Below are positions 1 through 13,465 of a stretch of DNA of 64,000 bases, piece by piece. The notes beneath the pieces are model-generated. The model was not told where the DNA came from. It ran no database searches and was given only the letters and a program-made list of their open reading frames with translations. Source of the DNA: Cristatella mucedo (Eukaryota > Bryozoa > Phylactolaemata > Cristatellidae); contig WPIO01000020.1 of NCBI GenBank assembly GCA_009760855.2, positions 186,001 through 250,000 on the forward strand. The letters run 5' to 3'. How positions within the stretch are numbered: the first letter of the stretch is position 1; each line of letters begins with the position of its first letter. A program made the position numbers and the translations under genes.

Positions 1-1780
1 CTGCTCCACCCATTCGTCTGTCTGCTGCACCGCGTGCCGTGCATCTGCACGTGCGATCGCTCGCGCACATTAGCAGCCGCTGCCTGCCAGCTCTTGGCGT
101 TGTGTGGCAGCTGCGTCCGGTGCCCACCTCTTCACCAGCGCTTACCAACGAAAACGGCGAGGCAACGTCTGCATGCTCGCTGCGGTGCCGACATCCGGCG
201 CCGCAGCGAAACGTGCCGTTGGTTTGAGCACCCACCACCCATCGTCGGTCGGCTGCAGCACGGCTGGGCAGCACGAGCTTTTTTCCCTTTTTTGCCGCGC
301 TGCTGCTGCACTGGTGTGGCTGGCGCCTGCGTCTGCTATTCCTGCTTGAATGCTCGCGGAGCACCGATGCTTGTCGTCTGCTGAGGAAGGGCAAGCGAGC
401 GCTAGGTTGCACCTCGGAGGCTTTTCAGAATTAAGTCGCGTGTAGACACACGCACGGCTGGGTGGGCTCTACAGCTGAGCAACCGTCGGCGCATGCGGCA
501 GTCTTGTTTGTCTCGTCTGTGAGCCTCTGTGCTGTCTCTGAGAAGTGACTTTAATCCTCTTAGTTAACCTGTGACTTTTGTCGGCACATGGAAAAAAAGA
601 GAAATCCGCTCGTGATGCTTTCCGTGTACGATGTTTATAATTGTGATAGTGGCCGTGTAGAAATAAAGTCAACTTGTGATTCAGACTATATTTCTTTGTC
701 ACTGCCTCCAAGCACTTCGTGGGCGAGTGGCTGGTCTGTTTTTGTTGGCAGTGCTCAACCAAGGTCGGCTAGCCACTTAAACGACTGGAAATCTTCGCGT
801 TTTGGCAAACGTAGTGGTATTCCTCAAATTTCGCGACGTGCGAAGGCTAATTTCCTGGGTGCAGTTGAACCGACATGTGACGAAAAGCATGGTTGATCGC
901 TCGCCTTACGTGCGGCTTAAGCTTCGACTCCTGCCTGTAGGAGATTGCTGAAGGCCTTGTTTTCTCGAGCGCCTTCACATTTATCGGTGCTTCGGCCTTC
1001 AGCAATCACCGTTTTCATCAGCTACGAGAGCTCACTGCCTGCTTACTACGGCCGAGTCATAGAGCTTAGCCATATTAGCCATATTGCCGACTTTCTAGCT
1101 TTAATTAGTAGAGATGACAATGTGCCACGTTCCCGTGGCCAGCTGAGTGTAAACATCTGATGGATTGAGAACTATTGCTGGAGATAGGTAGAGATAGAGG
1201 TGGGTACTTAAGCGAGCTAGAATGAGGTAGCTCCTGCGAGAGACACGAGTGAGTTATTTTTATGGGAGTGAGTTAGCCAGTGGGTGTTGGCGAAAACACA
1301 CTGCCATAGCACGATCAATGGCTCCTATTTCGCACTACTCTTTGTCGCAGGCTATAACGCTGAGAAATCGTACGACAGCTATTTTGCATGGATAATGACT
1401 AAAATGACCGATACCAATCAGGATGCAGCCGTCCGGCGTCGAATCGATGTGCCATGTTCTCCAGGTTGGCGTATATGTGTTCAGCTACAGAACTGCGAAA
1501 GTAAGTGGGTGTCGTTAAGGCAACCAATGCCTCCTCATAATTTGAGCTAGCGTAGACAGAAAGGCACTCAGAGTATCCTTTATTAATGCTGAGGCTAAAG
1601 TTTAAATTTTACTTATAATTTTGAAACCTTTGACTCTTTATCTGTTTTCTTGTTCGTAGTTTTATTATTTTATATGCGTAGTGATGTAAGACCAAAAGCA
1701 TCCCCAAAGGAAACTGGAAAGCTCTTGATTCCATTCCATAACGAACTCTGAAAAACCACGAGAAATATACGATTGCTGAA
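1..1780. other. No recognisable gene; moderately GC-rich start
   Basis: Bases 1-420 are GC-rich with several short overlapping open frames in different phases. None resembles a known domain and none has clear splice sites. The remainder is AT-richer and holds nothing I can name. Confidence 0.4.
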
Positions 1781-1789
1781 CTTCGGCAT

Positions 1790-4200
1790 CTCGAATTAAT
1801 AGTACATGGTCACTTTTCTGGCCATACGCTTAGGATTTCTTATGAATAGTTAGGTTGTATCCTCGTTAAAATAGAAATCGACCAGCATCCAGGACCGAAT
1901 GTTTGCCAAGTAGATGTTTAGTCGATCAGTCCCCCGGAGTTAATTCTTAGGCCTTGCAAGACTAAGTATAGCTGGGTGTCATCGACATAGCACCGATAGA
2001 CGATGCCATAGTGAAGAACAGCAATAGAGCAAGATCTTGAGGAATCCACTGATTATTGTTCTGCTGTGAGAGACCGAACCACAACACGACTAGGCTGGAC
2101 GCACGTACTTCATATCTCACAAGAACCTCATCAATCGTCCAAGCAAGATCTTATGAACGGTGGGGTCAAATGCTTCCCACAGCTCGAGCAGGACCAAGGC
2201 ATTGACGCTCTACCGCCAAAGATACTCGTACTGGGAACGGTTTCAGTCGGAAGCAGCTGCCTGAAGCCGACTGAAAATTTCTTTATTTGGAGTTTGCTTC
2301 TTACCTATTTGTTAAACAAGTTGTGACGATGGTTTTTCCAGGAATCTTTGACAGAAAAGAGAAGAGGTAGGTAATAAGGTGGTAGTTAACTGAAACTTAA
2401 AAAATCAAAGCCGGGATTTTTAAGTGGATGTGACAAGAAAAAACTTATAAAATTGGTCCTATAATCGAATATTTGTGTAGGGTAACTTGCAAATGACAAA
2501 CATGCCAGAAATAGAATCGGAAGTTTTGATGACTTCCTCATTCAAGAAAAATGAATATGCAAACCATATCTGAACCGAATGTAAAACGGAAGCAAAATAT
2601 GTTTAGATATAGGACTTACTTATCTCTGCATCACATTTGACTTGCATCCCAACTTTTTAAACCTAGGTAAATCGAGGTAAATGCGTGAAGCTTGTCCAGT
2701 TGCATTCTTGTGACTTTTATGCAGCTTTATTTTCAGTATAATGTTACTTTAATAACTCGGCTAACACTGCTTGTATCATACTGAAATTTGAAATGCGACC
2801 TTAGCTTATTCCACAAAATTGCTGGAAAATTTTGATTTCGGTTGAATTAAATTTGCTGTACTTGGCCATGATTACAGAAAATAAAGCTCGGGGACATTTT
2901 ATGAGGTGTGCAGCAAACTTAATTCAATCAAAATCAACAATTTTCTGTAATGTACGAGAAGAGCTGAACTTGCATTTCAAATTTTAGTCCAATACAAAAA
3001 CATTATTAGCCAAGTTATCAAATTTACAAGGCATCAGGCTATACTAAAAATGAAGCTGCATAAAAGTCACAAGAATGCAACTGAACAAGCTTCACATATT
3101 TACCTCGATCTAATAAGGTTTTAAAAAGTTGGGATGCGAGTCACATGTGATGCAGAGATCGGCAAATCTTTTATTTATAAATTTCTCTTCCGGTTTATAT
3201 TCGGTTCAGATAGGTTTGCATATCATTTTTTCTTTAACGGGGACGCTGTCAAACCTTCTGATCTCATTTCTAGCATGTCTTTTGAATGATACCCTAAACA
3301 GATATTCGATTGTCGAACCAATTTTATAAGTATTTTCTCGTCATACCCCCTAAGTGTTGGTTGACTTGGATGACCTTGCAACAATCGTTTCCCGATTGCA
3401 GCATTAAAAACCTGACTTATGGCTGGGCTAAGCCTGTCCATCAGTGAGTATTAAAGTGGGCTTGGTACATGGTCAGCAGGCCAGAACTCCTTTTATTTGC
3501 CTTAATTCATGTACCGATGTCATTCGAAGATTCATTAACAATTTTCTAAAACGATAGCATGCTGCGACTCTAAATGTGAATCCACCAGAGACAGCATTAT
3601 GTTGGCAACTGATACGGTGCAATTTCATTAGGTTTAGAGTTTTCCAAATAGAATGTTTTTTAAGAGCATAAAATGTCCTGGCCAGATTTTCAATACTTTT
3701 AGTACAGTTATGAATGCAGCCTTTGAACTCGATAAGGTTGATGATTGAGAGCCAGTTTTGAAATAGAACTGATTCTTGTGTTTTACACGGCTCATTTTTG
3801 GAGTTTTTTAACGTGTCTTTTTGGTTCCGTATATGAACTATCTTTAGGAGAAGATGGTCATTGAGAGCATTCCAGAGTATCGGTTTATGTCGGCAAGGGC
3901 GGTTTCGGGAAAATCGAGCGAGTTTTTGTGCTGATCAAGAGATCGCAAATTTTCTCTCAATTAATGATTGTAAGTCATGTCACCGGACAAGCTCAAAGCC
4001 GAAAAGTTTATATGAAAGCACCGAAACTTCAACAGAGATTGAGCAATAGTTCAGAATGGTAACTAGGCGTACAATGAAGACGCTGGAGATAACATTATTT
4101 GCGGTCATGAGGTCCAGAATACGGCCACCAACGTGACTCACATAATGGACAAAGCCTAAAATGGTAAGGGGGTTTAAGGACTGATCAAACCTAATTGATG
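1790..4200 (-). mobile_element. Degenerate LINE (EN-RT), split by a foldback element
   Basis: Read on the minus strand, about 4190-3930 encodes an endonuclease-like segment containing HYVSHVGGRILDLM, the usual THxGGxxLDLV block of LINE endonucleases. About 3440-3360 encodes LSPAISQVFNAAIG, which resembles the linker before the reverse transcriptase. About 2415-1860 encodes reverse transcriptase pieces, including the catalytic box as YVDDTQLYL and then LANIRSWM. The order EN, linker, RT is preserved, but stops and frameshifts break it throughout. Bases 2418-3352 are an unrelated inverted repeat inserted at the start of the RT domain. Assignment to the local LINE-alpha family is an inference. 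The copy cannot be active. Confidence 0.65.
2418..3352. repeat. Foldback element: 441-bp inverted arms, 52-bp spacer
   Basis: The left arm (2418-2858) and right arm (2911-3352) are reverse complements along their whole lengths, with scattered mismatches and small indels. Good anchors are CTTGCATCCCAACTTTTTAA near 2641-2660 against TTAAAAAGTTGGGATGCGAG near 3121-3140, and CAATTTTATAAG at 3319-3330 against its complement near 2446. The spacer is 2859-2910. There is no long open frame, so it looks like a non-autonomous foldback or MITE-type element. It sits inside a LINE whose coding sequence resumes on each side, which sets the borders to within a few bases. No clear target duplication was found. 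A transcript would fold into a dsRNA hairpin of about 440 bp. Confidence 0.85.
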
Positions 4201-4254
4201 TTAGGAGAATCAGCGTGAAGATGAAACCTTTTTTCAGTGTAATAATATTTAAAA

Positions 4255-4330
4255 TGTCTTACATAGCACCCTAAATAAATTTAATATATACTCAGGCGCT
4301 TTGCATTTCGTTGGAAGAGAGAAAGATCTT
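4255..4330 (-). mobile_element. LINE-beta/SINE-2 3' tail remnant (weak)
   Basis: CATAGCACCCTAAATAAATT followed by CAGGCGCTTTGCATTTC is a diverged copy of the shared tail in reverse orientation. Only the terminal part is recognisable. Confidence 0.35.
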
Positions 4331-5771
4331 TCCACCGTATGTATGGCAGGGCAGGTTAGGAGCAATCGAAGTGAACAGGAGTTTAGCAGCCCAAATACTG
4401 CTAGCTATAGCTAAGCTATTAACGCTTGGTCCACACTTGTGCACGCACATTGACTTCCAGCTCTCGAGTGAAATTGTGTCCCAGTCACGCACGAATTACA
4501 TACACGCGATTATTGGATCCACCCATTCCATGTTCACCAACAGGACCGAGCTAGCGGTAGGTTAGCAATAGCAGCACAACCGCCCTTGCAGGTAATATCT
4601 TATTCGGTATAAAAAAAAAATGGCAAGAGTGGTGCAAGACTTCACAGCCGTAAAAACTGCAGTCATGCAAGATGCAGCATGATAAAGTTAGTGCGATAGT
4701 TCGGGTGCTTTCTGGCAAGCTCCTAGACCAGGAAAAAAACGCTACTACTGGTGGGTGGCTTCTTTCCCACTGATTGAGCATAACTTGGATTGAGGCCCAG
4801 CTGGGGCTGAAACGATTCATTACCGCCGCGCAGATGCAGAAACGGCCGCTCAACAGATGCTTCCATGTAGATGCTTCAAATTAGTTCTCTACTGCAACAG
4901 CAGACCTTGACGTCGAATAGGAGGTAGCACGGACCGCTGCATTGGCTGATGAGATAGATCACAAGTCACTCGCATTCAGATTACTTGGTCACGAAGAATT
5001 TACCATGATGTGTGTGTTACTTAAGTGTTAAAGAGCATGCTCTTGGCTTGAAATACCAAACCATTAAGCATCAAAGCACCAGCTACTTACCTAGCTGCGA
5101 TCCTCATGCCTTGAAGTGTCCTCCTACGACTGAAGTTTGTCATCAACGCTTTACACATCAAACAAGTTTCAATTAAAAAACTGTTCAAATGGCTCATAAT
5201 TTATTAATTCGAGCACAACTTTTAATCTGCGCCCGTTCATAATTCAGTCGGTATGAAATCAAGCGGAGACTATTTCCTAGCTTCACTAGCTCAGACAAGC
5301 TAGGAAGTTTGTGATGGTTTTGTTGCCGTTTCGAAGTTCGCATTCATTCAAAATTTCAGTGTGTCACTTCACGAATTTGTGGCAGAAAATATCCACCATT
5401 TCCTAATTTCACAAAAATCTAGATGGTTTATTCCCTAATAGGGTCTATGTGGATCATTTAAATTTCTGATCTAGTTGGGAGAGCTTACATGACCCACGGG
5501 TTGGAGACTTCATCTCTTTCATAAGATGATGTCCCAACTAGTGGTTCACTTCTCTTAGCGAGGGATGTGCAACGTAGCCAGAAGTAAACTCGGTGGTGTC
5601 TGAATGCCAGCGCTTGTTGTGGTGTCGCTGTGAGCATCTAGGTGCAGCTCAGTAGCTGGGCATCACCGCCCACTCACCGGAAACGGCAGTTTCGGTGAAG
5701 GTCATCTCTATACTATCGTCGGCGCTTGTCGGAGCCGGCCTGAAATGATCCATGAGAGATGCTGAACCCGA
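4331..5771. other. Intergenic; upstream region of the TMEM234-like gene
   Basis: No repeat family or protein match could be recognised here. The segment immediately before 5772 (about 5540-5770) is GC-richer than the rest and may contain the 5' UTR and promoter of the downstream gene, but no TATA or initiator could be assigned. Confidence 0.3.
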
Positions 5772-6155
5772 ATGGCGTCAGCCACTGAAGTCGTGTCGTT
5801 CTTCATCGTAGCGTTTATATGGGGCGTTACGAATCCTCTTATGAGAATCGGAGCTAAGAATGTCGAGCAAGTCCGTGCCAGCACAATTAGGTGGAAGATC
5901 CTGGCGCAGCTTCAATATTTGGTGTGCAACTGGAGGTATACGGTGCCCTTTATTTTGAATCAGTCTGGATCTATACTTTATTACCTCTCATTGTCTACAG
6001 CTAAGACATCGGAAGCGGTGCCTATAACGAACTCCTTGACACTGGTCGTCACTGCTATCACCGGTCGGCTTCTTGGCGAACGTTATGGTGGAATGCGAAC
6101 TTTGATTGGACTAATGTGTATCGTTTTTGGTGCTGCTATTTGCCTCTCGGAATAA
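5772..6155 (+). CDS. TMEM234-like four-helix membrane protein
   Basis: This 127-residue open frame matches the TMEM234 family (a short relative of the drug/metabolite transporters, PF10639). Four hydrophobic segments are visible, at about residues 7-26, 52-73, 80-101 and 106-125. Family marks are WGVTNP at 17-22, PFILNQSGSILYY at 59-71, VPITNSLT at 83-90 and GERYGG at 102-107. Family members are about 120-165 residues, so the frame is essentially full length. The first ATG is chosen because the first helix begins right after it. The function is poorly defined; in vertebrates the protein is linked to basement-membrane and kidney-barrier integrity. The reading frame has no intron, whereas vertebrate orthologues have several, so it could be an intron-poor gene or an old retrocopy. 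No poly-A tract or flanking duplication was seen. Confidence 0.85.
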   Translation: MASATEVVSFFIVAFIWGVTNPLMRIGAKNVEQVRASTIRWKILAQLQYLVCNWRYTVPFILNQSGSILYYLSLSTAKTSEAVPITNSLTLVVTAITGRLLGERYGGMRTLIGLMCIVFGAAICLSE

Positions 6156-6257
6156 CGAAATACTTTCAATAGCATACGAGAAGAATGTTTCCCAGTACTG
6201 TCATCTATCGCTCGTCGTCGGAATACTTGTCATAGCATTGCTGCCTAGCACGCTGGT

Positions 6258-6263
6258 AATAAA
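6258..6263 (+). promoter_or_regulatory. Candidate poly(A) signal AATAAA
   Basis: A canonical AATAAA lies 103 bases after the TMEM234-like stop codon, followed by a T-rich stretch. It is a plausible 3' end for that gene. Confidence 0.5.
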
Positions 6264-7905
<1,642 letters not shown>

Positions 7906-7906
<1 letters not shown>

Positions 7907-10049
7907 GCACACATACGTGTACCCACAAAAATATGTATATATTTATTGACTTGGCCGAGCGACAGCAGCTTGAAATCGTCACCAAGCTCTTACGCAGTCG
8001 GACAGTTGCCCCGTCTGCATCGCGAGTGACGGTAGCACTTCACCCGTCAATAATAGTACCATCAAGAGTGAGAATCATATAGGGTAGGTTCTCCCCTCAT
8101 CTGTCTAGGCCCCACCCATCCTCAACACCTTGCTCACCCACCGTGCATTTAGGATGTTTCGGTCGTGAACATTTCGGCCAATAGATGTTTTGGCCCCTGA
8201 CAGTAAGGCTCCCAAACATCTTCAGCCTTAGTCCCACCGAGAGGTTTTGGCCGTGAGGGCAAAATTCGGCCACGAGACCCAGCGATTAAACCGCTGCGGT
8301 GTTGGCACTTTGCAAGGAACTTGCACAGCTCTTTAATTTTCTTTACGCCTTTTGATATTACAAGCTATATTGTTCTGCCCTAAAAAGTTACTCATTCATA
8401 CAACACTCTGAGTGTGCTATTTGTGCGATGTGGCCTATACTTCCAACTTAGAACAGTTTGTCATCTCTGACATGATGGCATTACAGAAAATGTATAGAAT
8501 TTTTCCTTATGTTGGTAAATTGAAACCGCATAGACAAAGTGCTGAGCCCTGCTTCTGCTGAAAACACTGCTGAGCGAGTATTCGTGCATGACTTTCCACT
8601 TGACCTGTCTAATCTTGTAAGAGGCTGGACGCCAAACACTTTAATCCTGTTCCTATGGGTAGCGACCTTGACTTTTCATGACTTCTATATACGGTAAGCC
8701 AGGTCCTTTCGCGATTGAGCATCAGTATTAGTACAGGGACCATTCTGTGTACATTTTGGAAATATAGAAACTGAAGATTATTCAGCTTCCCTTTCGCGAG
8801 GTTATTCATTGCTTAATCAAGCGCTTGGGTGACATTAACTTTGATTGAATGCTACAATCACTTTGTTGGCAACCAGATGGAGCAAAGACTGACGGTTTTC
8901 TAAACATTCCCTACCGATGAGCAGGTATGACCATGGACCACAGCTTGTTCGTACCCTCTCTGTAAATTTATTTCCCTCTAAAAGCTTCGAGCCGAAGTTA
9001 CTGCTCGAAGTCGCAGCCTCTCAAAGAGCAGTCACAAACAAAATGCGTAGCGAGTTTGAAGCGCCTAAAAAAACCTTTCTAAGGGGTGCTTCTCGGCAGA
9101 CCTCTTTAGATCTGTCTTACAAGAACTATCTCACCCTTGCACTGTAAAGATATGGTAGTCAAGTACGAATTAATGATAACCATCTGAAAACCGACCCTGT
9201 AAGTACACGCAGAATGTATTACCCTGCAGCAGACCTTTAAGTCTTATCTAAAATAAAAACAGTAGATCCCCCAAGGATCAAGTTCCATCTAAGGAAAAAT
9301 GGTAGATCCCCTAAGGAGATTCACTTAGAACCTGGTCTTCCTAGGCGCGGCCTGAAAAGTCTCTGGAACCGTTCACCTGGTAGCCGCCCGTAAAGGTCTA
9401 CCGGGCCTACAGCGGGGGGGGGGGGCTGTGGGTGAATTTTTGGCAAAGGGGCTAGGATAACCACAATTTTGCTTCACGAAGTCCACTTCGCCAGTTCAAG
9501 ACCCCCACCCATCGCATCATGCCGCAGATGCTGACCGAGCGATCGTGAGAGTGAAGCTTTGCAAAGGAATAGCCGGCAGACACAAATACACCGAGATCAC
9601 ACGAAGGCTAAGGCTGAGACTGGGTTGGATGCTCTGGGAGAAAGCGTGTTAAGGGAATGAACAGCCTTCGGTTCAGACAGATTACTTGGGTCGAGTTATA
9701 TGATCTCTGAAATCATAGCCGAAGTACGTGAGCCTGGTTCGGCAAGCTATGTGCTTAGACATTTGCAGACCAATGCCAACTAATTCTGACAGAATTCCAA
9801 TAGGTGTTGTCCATTGGGAGCGCTCGTCGGATAGCCACATCACCTAGAGGGTTCCTGGACTGGCCGTTGATGCAATTGTCCGTTTACCACCTCCCCCGAG
9901 CCTTTCTTGGGTGGGACGGTCTGAAATCCTTACTGGTGAGCTATGTGCTTACCCGCCACAATCAGTGATAGCCAATCCTACCCGAGAATCCAAAAAGATG
10001 GTGCTGCTGGGAGCTTTTTATGATTGCATATGACAATAAACTCTGTGAA
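7906..10049. other. No recognisable gene; small degenerate repeats and a poly-G run
   Basis: Bases 8155-8290 repeat words such as ATGTTTCGGTC, GAACATTTCGGCC and AGATGTTTTGGCCCC, a diverged short tandem repeat. Bases 9255-9320 contain two copies of a TAGATCCCCYAAGGA word. A homopolymer of 12 G lies near 9414-9425. No protein-coding signal was recognised. Confidence 0.35.
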
Positions 10050-12315
10050 AAGTGTATACACAATTTCGCCTGCATTGGCACGGGAGTTCCCGTGCCAATG
10101 CTCTGCAATCGAGTGCAACAGCCCGGGGAAATACCGCAGTCCACCGAAAAACGAATGGAAACAGATGGCGCCGAGCTTCAGTTTTTACTGCACATTTAAG
10201 CAAGCTGCATTACGTTCGCGAACGTGTAAATTCAAGCCATTGGACTCAGACCATGCACGGCAATCGCCAGAAATGGCCTAGCCAAATGCCAAAATTTACT
10301 CTAACCCACTTCAAGTCATCCTCAAATCTTCAACGCAAACCTTCAATTTAAGACTAGAATCAGTGTAAAATGCGCCCACAAAATGTTTCGCCGTTCGCAT
10401 GGTCGGTTTCACGAAATGCCCTACTATCGACTGCAACGGCTTAGTCCCGTACCGCAAATCGCCACAAAACCAGCAGGAAGCGAACACTAGAAGCTCTCAT
10501 CATGACTACACGTGGCTCTAATCTTTGTTAATAGTGTACTTGCACAATTTCACTGCAATTGCCTCGAGCATTCTGCAGCAATGCAATGCAATCAACTGGA
10601 ATGGCCTGGGCTAATACTGCAATCCACTGCCTTCCGATACAAAAGTCCCACAATTGGTTTCTTAATCCTCCAATTTTGGACATATTTTACAACGCACTCA
10701 TTTTAAAAGTGCAAATGTCGCTCAAAAATCTCGGGCAATGCATTGCAATCGACGCCGATGGCTCGGCTTCTAGCCGCAATCCACTATAAAACATGGCAAT
10801 TCGACCACAAGTTGGCTTCGTGAAGCTCCAATTCTGATTGCGCATTACATTTCTTTGTGTTCAAAGTGAAACCATTTAATTTTCAAGCTGTTTTTTCGTT
10901 AACAGTAAAAATGCACGGCAATCGACAGCAATCGCAGGGACCTATACCGCAATCCGTGGCAAATCGACGAGAAATTGGCTGTACGAAGCTCAAATTATCA
11001 TTCCACATAACATCTCACAGCGGGCACAGATAATTTCAACCAATTATGTGCGTTCAATCTCGGGTAATGCATGGCAATTGGCGGCAATGGCTCGGGAAAA
11101 TACGGCCATCCGTTACGATCCGTTGCAAATCGTCGGAAAGTGGTTGGACCAAGCAACAACTTTTCTTGCGCATTACAGGCAGTGTGCTAAAAGCAAAACC
11201 GCATACTTTCAACAAATTTCGCACGTACAATTGCGAGCAGGTAGCATTCAATCAAGGGAAATGGATGACAATCAACAGCAATGGCCCAGGCCAGTACCAG
11301 AATCCGTGGCCAGTCGACCACATATTGACTTCGAGAAGTGTAGTTCGGTTGCCGTCGCAAACTGCACAAAACGCCAGCCGACAATTTCTTGCCAATTTGC
11401 CTCGCGTTGGAGTATTGGCCCGGCCATTGCTGTCGATTGCCACTAATTGCTTGCGATCGTACGCTTGCGATTGGTTGAAAGGATGCGATTGCACTTTAAA
11501 GACTTTGCTGTGACAGATAAGATATATTTTATCTTGGCCCAGCCAATTTCCAGTGATTTGCGATGGATCATAATGGATTGCCGTATTTTTCTAGGCCATT
11601 GCCGTCGATTGCCTTGCATTGCCCAAGATTGGGCCGTCAGAGCTGGTTGAAAGTATGTGCGCACACAATGAGAAGTTACGTGGAATGAGAACTGGAGCTT
11701 AATGCACCGATTTCTCGTCAATTTGCCACGGATTGCTGTATTAATCTCTGCTATTGCTATCGATTGCCACGCATTGTTGAAAATTAACGTGTAAAATAGC
11801 TTAAAAGTCCTAAGATTTCACTATTAGAACAAAGAAATGTGAAATGCGATGACAATTGGCACTTCGTGCAGCCAATTTGTGGTCGACCACGATGTAATGT
11901 AGCCATGTAGCCAAATGTAGCCATGGATTATAGTGAGTTGCTGCTTCGAGCTGAGCCGTTGCCGTAGATTGCCATGCGTTGCCCAAGATTGTACGAGCGC
12001 AATTAGTTAAAATGATGTATTTGACTTTCATCAGTGTGCTTTGTAACTCACATTCAAAATTGGAGCGTTGCGAAACCGATTTCAGGGCATTTTGTATCAG
12101 GTCGCTGTAGATTGAGGTGTTGGCCCGGGTCATTGCAGTCCATTGCTGCGGAATAACCGAGGTAATTGTAAAAAAATTAAGCAATTACACAATAACCAGT
12201 GATTAGAGCAACGTGCAATTACTATTAGAGCTTAAAGTGTGCGTATTCTCGTTGTTTTGCAGCTGGTTTCGGTGGATTGACGAACTGGCCCGGGCAGTTG
12301 CAGTGCACTGCTGCA
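10050..12315. repeat. Inverted array of diverged ~165-bp tandem repeats
   Basis: The core word is close to GGCAATCGACRGCAATGG, followed by a CTCGGG-like motif and then CCGCAATCCGTGGCAAATCG. It recurs in plus orientation near 10259, 10425, 10580, 10745, 10920, 11072 and 11264. It recurs in minus orientation (CCATTGCYGTCGATTGCC) near 11432, 11600, 11765, 11965, 12140 and 12300. Spacing is roughly 150-200 bp. The orientation flips near 11385. The outermost units also correspond to each other (about 10100-10200 against 12225-12310). No transposase-like open frame lies inside. It could be a foldback element whose long terminal repeats are built of subrepeats, or an inverted satellite block. Units are too diverged for exact boundaries by eye. 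Confidence 0.75.
10072..10101. repeat. Perfect 14-bp hairpin at the edge of the inverted array
   Basis: GCATTGGCACGGGA is followed after two bases (GT) by its exact reverse complement. It falls at the left margin of the 10.05-12.3 kb array and reuses the GCATTGGCACGGG-like vocabulary of the units. Confidence 0.9.
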
Positions 12316-12544
12316 GCGCCGCCACACCGCCGCCACACACACAAGTCACCGTCATGTCCCCGGGCGCCGCCGCTGCTGCGTCTTCGGGCGCCGCCGCGTT
12401 TCCGACCTGTGCCCTCCGACCTGCGCCCTCCGACCTGCACCGCATCTCCGATCTGCACCGGCGATTGCTGATGCTGCTGCTGGTCCCTTCTGTCGCCACC
12501 CTCTCTCCGAAACGCCTTTGCTAAATCAGCGCTCATCAGTCACG

Positions 12545-12783
12545 CTTTACCTACCGGGCTAGCCAGCGCTGTCACCAGAGCCTCGCGAGGCAGACGGTAG
12601 TCATCCTTGATTGTCTGCGGTGTGTAAGAGTACACATAGAAGGCGCATCCTTCCAGGAAGAGAGGCATATACTTGTGCCAGACTGTCGGATTATCATCGA
12701 ACTTAAAACTCCGCTACGAGTCAAGCAACCAAGTTTCGAAGTCATCGCCGACTTGAAATTGCTCAAGCAACATTGCTGTAGGT
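12545..12783 (-). pseudogene. Gag-like fragment of an LTR retrotransposon (broken)
   Basis: On the minus strand, an ATG near 12776 opens a frame containing EQFQVGDDFETWLLDS, then an in-frame TAG, then NPTVWHKYMPLFLEGCAFYV and IKDDYRLPREALVTALA. The pattern of a short Phe/Trp-rich stretch, a PLFLxGxAFxVY block and a KDDY...L..AL..A block is like the Gag of gypsy-type elements; this is a resemblance judged by eye. The in-frame stop makes it non-functional unless it is read as an exon: a possible acceptor (CTCGTAG) and donor (GTAGGT) flank the second half, so a host exon is the alternative. Confidence 0.4.
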
Positions 12784-13239
12784 CCCACTCAGTTCCACCT
12801 TAGAACACCTGTTGGGCTGCCGGCCCCAAGTTGCAGGAAACGATTCGTAACGCTAGCCGCCGGCCGCGCCCAAGCGAGTTCGAATTCACCGGCAAGTGGA
12901 TAACCAAATCGCGAACTAGTCGATCCTAATTTATTCGTATACAGGTTGCTGTTGGATATATTTTCCTTTTTCACGGTGCGCACCCAACCGCCAGAGCACC
13001 GAGCGGGTAGATCGCTCTTTATACTTTAGCTAATATCTATGGCATAGTCTGACCTTCGGCACGCGTTTATGTGGGGGGGGGTTTCTACAGCGCACCAAAT
13101 TTGTTCCATAACATCCTGCTAAAAAGAGGAAAAATATTAATTTTATATAATATATGATTATTTTGATTAAAAAAAATAAATTAAAATACCTGTTATGACG
13201 ATCAAACTAAGCGGGCAGTCGCACCATGCATTTTATCTG
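12784..13239. other. Unassigned; AT-rich stretch upstream of the snoRNA host
   Basis: A minus-strand open frame of 64 residues (12789-12983) continues upstream of the Gag-like piece without a recognisable domain. Bases 13136-13190 are strongly AT-rich. No repeat family was recognised. Confidence 0.25.
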
Positions 13240-13465
13240 CCATATTGTGTGATTGAGCCTGGTGTGCTGGTTCGTCGCTCCGACAGTCGTGTTCGCGTTC
13301 AGTTAGTTCGTTGACGTGCTGAGATGCAACATCATCGAAGTAAATGCAGACTGCAGGTAACAGATATCAGAAGGGCTGCTAGTTGTAGCAAGGCGAGCCC
13401 CCGACTTTTTTTAGCCATGAAAGCTGTTCGCTTAGGAGCGCCACGCGTGCATGACCCGCTGGGTG

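Noticed and set aside
12213-12536. Ala/Pro-rich frames on both strands
   Set aside because: They overlap each other and the end of the inverted array; GCC/GCG-rich sequence explains them.
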